This document shows, in pieces, positions 28,643 to 36,807 of a DNA stretch of 64,000 nucleotides (the stretch's first letter is position 1; each line of letters starts with the position of its first letter). The notes below the pieces were generated by a model that was given only the letters and a program-made list of their open reading frames with translations, ran no database searches and had not been told where the DNA came from. Location: assembly GCF_900090325.1 (NCBI RefSeq), contig NZ_FMHW01000002.1, forward strand, positions 4,217,001 through 4,281,000, in the 5' to 3' direction. Made by a program: the position numbers and the translations under genes. The DNA is from Micromonospora pallida (GTDB taxonomy: Bacteria; Actinomycetota; Actinomycetes; Mycobacteriales; Micromonosporaceae).

Positions 28643-30409
28643 TCAGCGGGCGATCTCGGTGACCCGGGACTCGCGGACCACGGTGACCCGGATCTGCCCC
28701 GGGTAGGTCAGCTCCTCCTCGATCTGCTTGGCCACGTCCCGGGCCAGCACCGCCGCGCCGATGTCGTCCACGTCGTCCGGCTTGACCATCACCCGGATCT
28801 CCCGGCCCGCCTGCATCGCAAAGACCTTCTCCACGCCGAGCTTGCCGGCCGCGATCTCCTCGATCCGCTCCAGCCGCTTCACGTACGCCTCCAGGCTCTC
28901 CCGCCGGGCCCCCGGCCGCCCGCCCGAGCAGGCATCCGACGCCTGGGTGAGGACCGCCTCGATGGTCTGCGGAGGCACCTCGTTGTGGTGCGCCTCGATG
29001 GCGTGGACGACTTCCTCGCTCTCCCCGTACTTACGGGCCACGTCCGCGCCGATCAGCGCGTGGCTGCCCTCGACCTCGTGGGTGAGCGCCTTGCCGATGT
29101 CGTGCAGGAACGCGCACCGCTTGATGGTCGGCACGTCGAGCCGCAGCTCGGCGGCCATGATTCCGGCGATGTGGGCGGTCTCGACCAGGTGCTTGAGTAC
29201 GTTCTGCCCGTACGACGTCCGGTAGCGCAGCCGACCGAGCAGGGTGGCCAACTCCGGGTGGATGTCGGTGATGCCGACCTCCACCAGGGCGTCCTCGGCA
29301 GCCCGCTGACAGAGCTGCTCCACCTCCTGCCGGGCCTGGTCGTGCACCTCCTCGATCCGGTGCGGGTGGATCCGCCCGTCCAGGATCAACTTCTCCAGGG
29401 TGAGCCGGCCCACCTCCCGACGGACCGGGTCGAAGCAGGAGAGGAGCACCGCCTCGGGGGTGTCATCGATGATCAGGTTGACGCCGGTGACCGACTCGAA
29501 GGCCCGGATGTTGCGCCCCTCCCGGCCGATGATCCGCCCCTTCATCTCGTCGCCGGGCAGGTGCAGGACGCTGACCACGCTCTCCGCGGTCTGCTCGCTG
29601 GCCACCCGCTGGATCGCGTCCACCACGATGTGCCGGGCCCGCTGCTCGGCGGTGTTGCGGGCGTCCGACTCGATGTCCCGAACCAGCAGCGCGGCCTCCC
29701 GCTTGGCCTGGGTCTCGATCGCCTCGACCAGTTCCGTCCGAGCCGCCTCGACGGTGAGCCCGGCGATCCGTTCCAGTTCCCGACGCCGCTGTTCCTCCGC
29801 CTCGACCAGGGCCTGCTCGCGTTCGGCCAGCGCCGTCTCCCGGGCGGCGAGGGCCGCGCTGGCGGCGGTGAGCTGGCGCTCCCGCTCGGCGAGGCGCTCC
29901 ACCTCCTCGGTGTGCAGCCGCTCCCGCTCGTCCATCCGGGTGGCCCGCCGCTCCACCTCGGCGGCCTGCTCCCGGGTGGTGGAGGCGAGCACCGCCACCT
30001 CCCGCTCACCGCTGCGCCGGACCGCCCTCCGGAGCTGCTCGGCGTCCGCCTCGGCCTGCTTGTGGGAGCGCTCCAGTACGGTGTCCGCCTCCAGCCGGGC
30101 CGCCTCCAGCACTCGCCGGGCCTCGGCGCGGGCGGCGTTCGCCTCGGCCTTGGCCGCGGCGGCCTCGGCCCGGGCGGCAGCGGCGGCGGACTTCGCCACG
30201 TCGGCGGTCGAGTGCGCCTCGTCGGCGGCACTGCGCAGCGCCGCCAGCGACTGTTCCTGCCGGTCCTTCTCGGCGGCGAACGCCGGGTCCTCCGGTGCCG
30301 GTGCCGAGCCGAGCCGACGCAGGGTCCGGGCACCGACGACCACTGCGCCGACCACCACCAGGGTCAGGACCAGGACCGCCCCGAGGAGGACGACGTCGAG
30401 GGCGCTCAT
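28643..30409 (-). CDS. rny: Ribonuclease Y
   Basis: A 588-residue membrane-tethered endoribonuclease that starts mRNA decay. Residues 5-30 form the anchor helix (VVLLGAVLVLTLVVVGAVVV). A very long Ala/Glu/Arg coiled coil (about 45-245) follows. The KH domain has GRIIGREGRNIRAFE. The HD domain has AFLHDIGKALTHE and the C-terminus is VRESRVTEIAR. ATG at 30409 places the anchor helix first; an upstream in-frame extension would put charged low-complexity sequence before it. It converges on the glu operon. Confidence 0.93.
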   Translation of the reverse strand: MSALDVVLLGAVLVLTLVVVGAVVVGARTLRRLGSAPAPEDPAFAAEKDRQEQSLAALRSAADEAHSTADVAKSAAAAARAEAAAAKAEANAARAEARRVLEAARLEADTVLERSHKQAEADAEQLRRAVRRSGEREVAVLASTTREQAAEVERRATRMDERERLHTEEVERLAERERQLTAASAALAARETALAEREQALVEAEEQRRRELERIAGLTVEAARTELVEAIETQAKREAALLVRDIESDARNTAEQRARHIVVDAIQRVASEQTAESVVSVLHLPGDEMKGRIIGREGRNIRAFESVTGVNLIIDDTPEAVLLSCFDPVRREVGRLTLEKLILDGRIHPHRIEEVHDQARQEVEQLCQRAAEDALVEVGITDIHPELATLLGRLRYRTSYGQNVLKHLVETAHIAGIMAAELRLDVPTIKRCAFLHDIGKALTHEVEGSHALIGADVARKYGESEEVVHAIEAHHNEVPPQTIEAVLTQASDACSGGRPGARRESLEAYVKRLERIEEIAAGKLGVEKVFAMQAGREIRVMVKPDDVDDIGAAVLARDVAKQIEEELTYPGQIRVTVVRESRVTEIAR

Positions 30410-31075
30410 GCCGGCACCCCGTGCGGACCACCGCTGATCCTCTGCCGCCCTGTCATGGCCGCCTCCCCTGCACCGTCGGCGCCGCAGTGGTGGCGTACCA
30501 ATGGGCACACGCACCGCTGCGGCTGCTAGACGCCCGACCGGAGCGGCTGGCCATGGGTAGGTCTCCGTCGACGGTGACCCCCCTTGGTCATCGCCGACGG
30601 CCGGATGCAGTTGTCTCGCCGGCGTCGGACCGGCTGGACCGACCCTGGCGGTATGGCCAGGCGGACTGGCCGAACTGATGCCGTTCTGTTACACGATCTA
30701 TGTTGTGCGCTTAGCCTGCGCTGGTCGGGCAATGTGAGCCTGTAAGGCGAGGCTAGGTGCCGGAAGCCCTTCTGGTCAAGGACTCATGATCAAAACAGGC
30801 AAACGCACGGCACTCGAACGGTCACGCCGTGCTCATGCACGGCTGGGGCATATACGGATGAAAAGCACATCCCCCCTGGTTGGCGCTTCCCCGTCGACTA
30901 CCCAGGGTACGGACCACACCACTCACCCTGTCGAGGCGTGCTCGAGTGCGGCGGCCCCACGCCCCGCCCCGCGTGCCGCTCGGCCCGCCTCCCGCGCCCG
31001 CTCTGGTGGACGTGGCGACGCCGGCCGGGAAAGAGGTTACCGATCGGTACGGTCATGATCGCGGACGGGGTGAGG
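30410..31075 (+). other. 666-bp gene-free stretch with a plus-strand promoter candidate and small hairpin
   Basis: No recognised gene lies between rny and recX. TTACAC (30689-30694) and TAGCCT (30712-30717) are 17 bp apart and face right. Downstream is a 7-bp hairpin GCCGTGC-TCAT-GCACGGC (30826-30843). The segment 30680-30870 is A+T-richer than its surroundings. An ATG at 30786 with AAGGA just upstream opens a 90-codon frame, but its product (MIKTGKRTALERSRRAHARL) matches nothing I know and its second half has no coding character. A small RNA or leader is possible. Confidence 0.35.
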
Positions 31076-31822
31076 TCAGGAGGAGAGATCGGAGTCGGGG
31101 TCGGAGGTGGCGAGCGTGTCGGGGTCGATCTGGTCGGCGAACTCGGCGGCCTCCGCGCTCTGCGCGGCCAGGGCCTCCTTCACCGCTCGGATCGCCAACC
31201 CCGGCGGGTAGCCCTTGCGGGCGAGCATGCCGACCATCCGCCGGAAGACCGCCTCCGGCTCCCCCCGGGCAGACCGCAACTTCCGCTCGACCAGGGCACG
31301 GGCCGTCTCCGCCTCGGTGGCCTCGTCCAGCTCACCGAGCGCCGCGCTGGCGACGTCACCGTCCACCCCACGCTGGCGCAACTCGTTGGCGAGCGCCCGC
31401 CGGGCCAGCCCTCGTCCGGCGTGCCGACTGGACACCCAGGCCCGGGCGAACGCGGCATCGTCGATGATGCCGACCTCGTCGTACCGGTCGAGTACCTCGT
31501 CGACGACCTCCGCCGAGATGCCCCGACGGGCCATGGCCCCGGCAAGCTCCGCCCGGGTGCGTGGCCGGACAGCGAGCTGTCGGAGGCAGATCTCCCGGGC
31601 CGCCTCCGCCTCGTCGCGCGGCTGCGCACGGGACGACCCGTCGGGCGAAGAGGCCGACTCGTCCGATGGCTCGGTCGGCCAGCCGCCCTCGTCGACCGGA
31701 TCGGCGCCCGATTCCGGCCCGGAACGGCTCCGGCGGCCCCGCCGGGGTCGTACGGGGGTGTCACCCGTCCGGGGTGGAACGGCGTCCCAGCCCCGCCCCG
31801 AACGGGCCCGTCGTCCTGCCAC
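31076..31822 (-). CDS. recX: RecA regulatory protein RecX
   Basis: A 248-residue RecX that caps or shortens RecA filaments. The conserved three-helix repeats begin near residue 72: AAREICLRQLAVRPRTRAEL, VLDRYDEVGIIDDAAFARAW, RRALANELRQRGVDGDVA, GMLARKGYPPGLAIRAVKE. Residues 1-70 are a charged low-complexity extension, longer than usual. It begins 8 bp after the recA stop, so recA-recX is an operon. Confidence 0.92.
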   Translation of the reverse strand: MAGRRARSGRGWDAVPPRTGDTPVRPRRGRRSRSGPESGADPVDEGGWPTEPSDESASSPDGSSRAQPRDEAEAAREICLRQLAVRPRTRAELAGAMARRGISAEVVDEVLDRYDEVGIIDDAAFARAWVSSRHAGRGLARRALANELRQRGVDGDVASAALGELDEATEAETARALVERKLRSARGEPEAVFRRMVGMLARKGYPPGLAIRAVKEALAAQSAEAAEFADQIDPDTLATSDPDSDLSS

Positions 31823-31830
31823 GCGGCCGG

Positions 31831-32877
31831 TCAGAAGTCGACCGGCGGCAGCTCAGGGCCACCGGCCGCGTCGCCCGCCCCGACACCCACGCCGAGCTTC
31901 TCCAGGATCTTCTTCTCGATCTCGGCGGCCACGTCCGGGTTCTCCCGGAGGAACTCGCGGGCCTTCTCCTTGCCCTGACCGAGCTGGTCGCCGTCGTAGG
32001 TGTACCAGGCACCGGACTTGCGGATGATCGACTGCTCGACGCCGACGTCGATCAGCGAGCCCTCCCGGGAGATGCCCTTGCCGTACATGATGTCGAACTC
32101 GGCTTGCTTGAACGGGGCGGCGACCTTGTTCTTGACCACCTTGACCCGGGTGCGGTTACCGACCACGTCGGTGCCGTCCTTCAGGCTCTCGATCCGGCGG
32201 ACGTCCAGCCGGACCGACGCGTAGAACTTCAGCGCCCGACCGCCGGTGGTGGTCTCGGGCGAGCCGAACATGACGCCGATCTTCTCGCGGAGCTGGTTGA
32301 TGAAGATCGCCGTGGTGCCGGTGTTGTTGAGCACGCCGGTGATCTTCCGCAGCGCCTGGCTCATCAGCCGGGCCTGGAGACCGACGTGGCTGTCGCCCAT
32401 CTCGCCCTCGATCTCGGCGCGCGGCACCAGGGCGGCGACCGAGTCGATCACGAGGATGTCGAGCGCCCCGGAGCGGACCAGCATGTCGGCGATCTCGAGG
32501 GCCTGCTCACCGGTGTCGGGCTGGGAGACCAGCAGGGCGTCGGTGTCGACGCCGAGGGCCTTCGCGTACTCCGGGTCGAGCGCGTGCTCGGCGTCGATGA
32601 AGGCCGCGATGCCACCGGCCCGCTGGGCGTTGGCGACCGCGTGCAGGGCGACCGTGGTCTTACCGCTGGACTCGGGACCGTAGATCTCGACGACCCGGCC
32701 CCGGGGCAGACCGCCCACGCCGAGCGCCACGTCGAGCGCGATCGAGCCGGTGGGGATGACCGCGGTCTGGATGACCGGCCGCTCCCCCAGTCGCATCACC
32801 GAGCCCTTGCCGAACTGCTTGTCGATCTGCGCGAGAGCAAGGTCGAGTGCCTTCTCCCGGTCGGGCGCTGCCGCCAT
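31831..32877 (-). CDS. recA: Recombinase RecA
   Basis: A 348-residue recombinase and co-protease for LexA. Walker A is GPESSGKTT, the DNA loops lie in [20 protein letters not shown] and [23 protein letters not shown], and the C-terminal domain ends in an acidic tail. No intein is present. ATG at 32877 with AGGGG upstream gives the standard length; an in-frame GTG at 32922 would add 15 residues but would overlap the promoter motif. Expression appears controlled by both an SOS box and a RecA-independent damage promoter. Confidence 0.97.
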   Translation of the reverse strand: MAAAPDREKALDLALAQIDKQFGKGSVMRLGERPVIQTAVIPTGSIALDVALGVGGLPRGRVVEIYGPESSGKTTVALHAVANAQRAGGIAAFIDAEHALDPEYAKALGVDTDALLVSQPDTGEQALEIADMLVRSGALDILVIDSVAALVPRAEIEGEMGDSHVGLQARLMSQALRKITGVLNNTGTTAIFINQLREKIGVMFGSPETTTGGRALKFYASVRLDVRRIESLKDGTDVVGNRTRVKVVKNKVAAPFKQAEFDIMYGKGISREGSLIDVGVEQSIIRKSGAWYTYDGDQLGQGKEKAREFLRENPDVAAEIEKKILEKLGVGVGAGDAAGGPELPPVDF

Positions 32878-32928
32878 GGTTACCCCTGCCTTCGCCGGCG
32901 TCTTTCCTGAGCTTCTCGTCACGCGGAC

Positions 32929-32951
32929 ACGCTAGGCGCTGGGTCCGACAA
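32929..32951 (-). promoter_or_regulatory. RecA-NDp/PafBC-type DNA-damage promoter motif of recA
   Basis: On the minus strand TTGTCGGAC, 8 bp, then TAGCGT matches the mycobacterial LexA-independent damage promoter (TTGTCRGTG-N8-TAnnnT) except for two bases. TAGCGT would be the -10; the transcript would start about 45 nt before the recA ATG. Confidence 0.65.
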
Positions 32952-33005
32952 GAACCAGCCGACGGGCCACGGCCTGTGGACAAGCACCCCGCTGTGGACA
33001 ATAGC

Positions 33006-33019
33006 CGAACACGTGTACG
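33006..33019. promoter_or_regulatory. Near-consensus SOS box upstream of recA
   Basis: CGAACACGTGTACG differs from CGAAC-N4-GTTCG at one position. It lies about 130 bp upstream of the recA ATG and between recA and the DUF3046 gene, so it may act on recA only. Confidence 0.7.
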
Positions 33020-33057
33020 AGTCGACAGGCGACACGCCCAGGTGACGAAAGAGCAGC

Positions 33058-33258
33058 TCAGCGTAGTCGGGCGGGCACCCGGTCGGGGTACGCGGCACAC
33101 ACCGCCCGCCACACCACGTGGGTCTGCTCACCCCGGGCGAGCGCCTCCTCGATGGTCCGCCCGCCGAGTTGGGAGAGGACCTGGTCCCGGGCGATGCTGG
33201 CCGCGTAGCCGGCCCCGAACGCCTCCTCGAGCCGGCTCCAGAAGTCGGTCAGCCGCAC
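33058..33258 (-). CDS. DUF3046 family protein
   Basis: A 66-residue protein starting MRLTDFWSRLEEAFGAGYA and ending VCAAYPDRVPARLR, characteristic of DUF3046, a family regularly found just upstream of recA in actinobacteria. WSRLEEAFG and EQTHVVWRAV are the conserved parts. No function is known; location suggests a link to recombination control. Confidence 0.88.
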   Translation of the reverse strand: MRLTDFWSRLEEAFGAGYAASIARDQVLSQLGGRTIEEALARGEQTHVVWRAVCAAYPDRVPARLR

Positions 33259-33279
33259 CGCGTTCCCCCGTTCCGCACG

Positions 33280-34599
33280 TCAGTCGTCCTCCGGCGCGGG
33301 TACCGGCGCCGGGCGCAACGCTAGCGCCACCAGCGGTACGACCGCGACCGCCGCGAGCAGGTTCAGGGCGGGATAGCCGGCGACCTGCACGACAAACCCG
33401 CTGGCCGCGCCGGCAGACGCGCCGGCCAGGCCCATGGTCAGGTCGGACAGGCCCTGGACGGTGGGCCGCTCGGCGACCGGCACCGACTCCGACAGCAGGG
33501 TGGACCCGGCCACCATGGTGGCCGACCAGCCCAGCCCGAGCAGGACCAGCCCGACCGCGAGCAGCACGGTGTCGTGCCCGGCGGTGCCGGCCACCGTGCA
33601 GGCGGCCAGCAGCAGGGCGATGCCGGCGAGGATCACCGGCCGCCGGCCGACCCGGTCGGTGAACCAGCCGACCACCGGGGCGAGCGCGTACATGCCGGCG
33701 ATGTGCAGGCTGAGCACGACCCCCACCACGTGGAGCAGGTCGGCGTCGTCGTGCGACTCGCCGAGGTGCACCGGGGTCATCGACATCACCCCCACCATGA
33801 CCAGGTGCCCCATCGCGACCGCCGCGATGCCCAGTCGGGCCGCCGGTCGTCGCCGTACGACCTGCCAGGCAGACCGCATGCCGGCGGCGCGGGGACGGGC
33901 CACCGAAGCCGGCGGCCCGACGGCGTCGCCGACGCCCGGCACGATCTCGGCCGCCGCGAGCCGTCGGGCGGTGAGCAGCGGGTCGGGACGGAGCAGCGCG
34001 AAGATCACCACGGCGGCGACCACGAAGGCGACGGCGCTGAACGCGAACGGCCCGGCCAGCGTGGGCACGCCCCAACGGCTGGTGGTGGCGTCGGCGAGGG
34101 CGGCGAAGTTCGGCGCGGCCACCGCACCGATGGTGGTGGCCCAGACGATCAGCGAGAGCTGCCGGCCCCGGCGGGCCGGTTCGGCGAGGTCGACCGCGGT
34201 GTAGCGGGCCTGGAGGTTGGCCGCGCTACCGCCGCCGAAGAGGAGCATGCCGAGGAAGAGCAGCGGCACCGAGCGGGTGGTCGCGGCGGTCACCACCAGC
34301 AGCCCACCGAGCGCGCCCGCCAGGTACGCCAGGACCAGGCCGGGGCGGCGGCCGTACCCGGTCATGATGCGGGTGATCGGGACGGCGAGCAGCGCGCCAC
34401 CGACCACCCCGGCGCTCTGGGCCAGGCCGGCCACGGCGGCGCCGGCGATCCGCTCGGCGAGCAGCGCGCCGACCGAGATGCCGATGGTGACCCCGATCCC
34501 GCCGATGATCTGGGTGACGAAGAGCAGCCGCAGGGTACGGCGCTGGATCGGGGCGACGGCCGGACGTACGTCGGCCGGGGTGGCGAGGTCGGTGGTCAC
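33280..34599 (-). CDS. MFS transporter
   Basis: A 439-residue major facilitator with 12 predicted membrane helices. The first helices read LFVTQIIGGIGVTIGISVGAL; loop 2-3 has MTGYGRRPGLVLAYLAGALGG, the MFS motif A region, and the second half repeats it as FTDRVGRRPVILAGIAL. The central cytoplasmic loop (about 205-250) is long and basic. Substrate is unknown; drug-type exporters are the nearest match. Its GTG start overlaps the acyl-CoA dehydrogenase stop by 4 nt, so the two are coupled. Confidence 0.88.
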   Translation of the reverse strand: MTTDLATPADVRPAVAPIQRRTLRLLFVTQIIGGIGVTIGISVGALLAERIAGAAVAGLAQSAGVVGGALLAVPITRIMTGYGRRPGLVLAYLAGALGGLLVVTAATTRSVPLLFLGMLLFGGGSAANLQARYTAVDLAEPARRGRQLSLIVWATTIGAVAAPNFAALADATTSRWGVPTLAGPFAFSAVAFVVAAVVIFALLRPDPLLTARRLAAAEIVPGVGDAVGPPASVARPRAAGMRSAWQVVRRRPAARLGIAAVAMGHLVMVGVMSMTPVHLGESHDDADLLHVVGVVLSLHIAGMYALAPVVGWFTDRVGRRPVILAGIALLLAACTVAGTAGHDTVLLAVGLVLLGLGWSATMVAGSTLLSESVPVAERPTVQGLSDLTMGLAGASAGAASGFVVQVAGYPALNLLAAVAVVPLVALALRPAPVPAPEDD

Positions 34600-35738
34600 A
34601 GCTCGAGACTACGGCCGATGATTTCCTTCATGATCTCCGTGGTGCCGCCGTAGATGGTCTGTACCCGGCCGTCCAGCCACGCCTTCGCCACCGGGTACTC
34701 GAGCATGTAGCCGTACCCGCCGTGCAGTTGCAGGCAGCGGTCGGCGACCCGGTTCTGCAACTCGGTCGTCCACCACTTGGCCTTGGCCGCGTCGACCACG
34801 GTCAGCCGGCCGGCGTTGAACTCGGCGATGCAGTGGTTGACGAAGGTCCGGGCGATGGTGACCTCGGTGTCCAGTTCGGCGAGGAGGAACCGGTTGTGCT
34901 GGAAGGAGCCGATGGTCCGGCCGAACGCCTCCCGGCCACGGGCGTAGTCGAGGGTGATCGCGAGCAGCCGCTCGGCGGCGGCGACCGCGGCGACGGCGAT
35001 ACCGAGTCGCTCCCGGGGCAGGTTCGCCATCAGGTGGTAGAAGCCGTGGTTCTCGGTGCCGAGCAGGTTCTCCGCCGGCACCCGGCAGCCGTCGAAGAAG
35101 AGTTCGGCGGTGTCGTTGGCCTTCAGTCCCACCTTGGCCAGCCGGCGGCCCCGGGTGAAGCCGGGGGTGCCGCTCTCCACGGCGATCAGGCTGACCCCGT
35201 GCGCGCCCTGCTCAGGGGCGGTCTTGGCGACCACGACGACCAGGTCGGCCTGCTCGCCGTTGGTGATGAAGGTCTTCTGTCCGTCGAGCACCCAGTGGTC
35301 GCCGTCGCGGACCGCGGTGGTGCGGGTCCCGGCCAGGTCGGAGCCGGCACCGGGTTCGCTCATCGCGATCGCGGTGACCAGGTCGCCGGAGCAGAATCCG
35401 GGCAGCCAGCGTCCGCGCTGCTCCTTGGTGGTCAACTCGGTGAGGTACGGGGCGACGACGTCGTTGTGCAGGCCGAAGCCGAGACCCGAGCAGCCGGCGG
35501 CGACGACCTCCTCGGCGAGCACCGCGTTGAAGCGGAAGTCCCGCTGGCCGCCACCGCCGTACTCGGGGTCGACGTCGGTGCCGAGCAGCCCGGCGGCGCC
35601 CGCCTTCCGCCAGACCTCCCGGTCGACGATGCCCTCGGCCTCCCAGCGCTCGTGGTGCGGCACCGCCTCCCGGGCGAGGAACTGCCGGCAGAGGTCGCGG
35701 AACTCTTCGTGGACGGGCTCGTAGAGATGCTGCTGCAT
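34596..35738 (-). CDS. Acyl-CoA dehydrogenase
   Basis: A 380-residue FAD enzyme that oxidises acyl-CoA thioesters to enoyl-CoA. Signature regions are AIAMSEPGAGSDLAGTRTTA, DGQKTFITNGEQADLVVVVA and QLHGGYGYMLEYPVAKAW, ending VQTIYGGTTEIMKEIIGRSL. The length is normal. Chain-length preference cannot be read with confidence. It precedes and overlaps the MFS gene, an uncommon pairing. Confidence 0.92.
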   Translation of the reverse strand: MQQHLYEPVHEEFRDLCRQFLAREAVPHHERWEAEGIVDREVWRKAGAAGLLGTDVDPEYGGGGQRDFRFNAVLAEEVVAAGCSGLGFGLHNDVVAPYLTELTTKEQRGRWLPGFCSGDLVTAIAMSEPGAGSDLAGTRTTAVRDGDHWVLDGQKTFITNGEQADLVVVVAKTAPEQGAHGVSLIAVESGTPGFTRGRRLAKVGLKANDTAELFFDGCRVPAENLLGTENHGFYHLMANLPRERLGIAVAAVAAAERLLAITLDYARGREAFGRTIGSFQHNRFLLAELDTEVTIARTFVNHCIAEFNAGRLTVVDAAKAKWWTTELQNRVADRCLQLHGGYGYMLEYPVAKAWLDGRVQTIYGGTTEIMKEIIGRSLEL

Positions 35739-35759
35739 GGCGGCCAGTGTGGCACCGGC

Positions 35760-35945
35760 CGCCCGTCCTGCCCAGGGCCGCGCCCGCCGGCACCGTCTGG
35801 AATGGACGGCCGCTGGCCGTCGGAACCGGCCGGCATGGACCGCTGCCGGCCGCCCCGGTCCGCGCCGGCCGCCAGCACGGTCCGGGATGGACTACCGCCG
35901 GCCGCCAGCACGCCGGTCGCCGCCAACGGCCGGCGTGGACGCTGC
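35760..35945. repeat. Degenerate GC-rich repeats between udgX and the acyl-CoA dehydrogenase gene
   Basis: The short word ATGGAC recurs (near 35800, 35833, 35886) among GCCGGCCGCC blocks; GCCGGCCGCCAGCACG occurs twice (about 35866 and 35898). No gene is seen in this 222-bp space. Confidence 0.5.
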
Positions 35946-35960
35946 CGGCGACGGTCAGGC

Positions 35961-36665
35961 TCACCTGGCCAGGGCGCGGGCGACGACGGTGAGGTCGGCG
36001 ACCAGGCCCTGGTAGGCGATCTCCTGGTTGTCGGCCCGCAGCACCGCGGAGGGGTGGATGGTGGCGACGAGGCGGGCCGACGGCGCGTCAGCGACCCGGC
36101 CGGCGGAGTCGACCGGCACCCGGGTGAAGTCCTCGGGGTGTTGCGCGGACGCGGGCCAGGGCAGCAGCTCACCGCGCTGGCGGGTGACCCGGAAGGCCGG
36201 GCCGAGCAGGGCCTTCGCGGCGGTGGCTCCGAGCGCCACCACGATCTCCGGGCGGAGCCGGGCGAACTCGGCGACCAGCCAGGGACGGCACGCGGTGATG
36301 TGCACCCGGTCGGGGGTCTGGTGGATGCGCCGCTTGCCGCGCAGCTCGAAGCGGAAGTGCTTGACCGTGTTGGTCAGGTAGAGCCGGGTGGGGTCGAGGC
36401 CAGCGTCGTCGACCGCCCGGCGGAGCACCCGCCCGGCCGGACCGACGAAGGGGAGGCCCTTCTGGTCCTCCAGGTCGCCGGGCTGCTCCCCGACGAGGAC
36501 CACGCGGGCGTCCTCACCGCCCCGGCCGAAGACGGTCTGCGAGGCGTCCCGGTACAGCTCGCAGCCACGGCAGTCGGCCGCGGCGGCCCGTAGCTCGTCG
36601 AGCGTGTCGGCTCGGGGCGGGATGAACTTCTGGGCCCCGGGAGCGGTCTCGGTCTGGTCGGACAT
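35961..36665 (-). CDS. udgX: UdgX, covalent uracil-DNA binding glycosylase-like protein
   Basis: A 234-residue member of the uracil-DNA glycosylase superfamily closest to UdgX. Motif A is GEQPGD (residues 59-64), and the UdgX-specific loop KRRIH (111-115) includes His115, which in Mycobacterium smegmatis UdgX attacks the abasic sugar and leaves the protein covalently attached to DNA. HPS (204-206) is the second active-site motif. Three cysteines are visible (Cys32, Cys35, Cys126) for an Fe-S cluster. ATG at 36665 is preferred to an upstream in-frame start because the extension is not conserved. Confidence 0.9.
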   Translation of the reverse strand: MSDQTETAPGAQKFIPPRADTLDELRAAAADCRGCELYRDASQTVFGRGGEDARVVLVGEQPGDLEDQKGLPFVGPAGRVLRRAVDDAGLDPTRLYLTNTVKHFRFELRGKRRIHQTPDRVHITACRPWLVAEFARLRPEIVVALGATAAKALLGPAFRVTRQRGELLPWPASAQHPEDFTRVPVDSAGRVADAPSARLVATIHPSAVLRADNQEIAYQGLVADLTVVARALAR

Positions 36666-36807
36666 GGCGACTGTTGTACCCGTACGGGCGTCGATCACGC
36701 GGTGAACCCTGGTCAGCCCGGCGCGTCGCGACGCACGTCCGAGCGGACGGCCGGTGGGCCGGCCGCCCCGGTGGCCCGCCGACGACGACGGGGCGCCCGG
36801 TCACCGG

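Noticed and set aside
30749..30770. Second IdeR-like half site (AAGGCGAGGCTAGG)
   Set aside because: Same half-only match; no iron gene nearby.
30786..31058. 90-codon frame in the rny-recX gap
   Set aside because: AAGGA precedes the ATG, but the protein has no known relatives by eye and the second half is antisense-like; kept only as part of the gene-free stretch.
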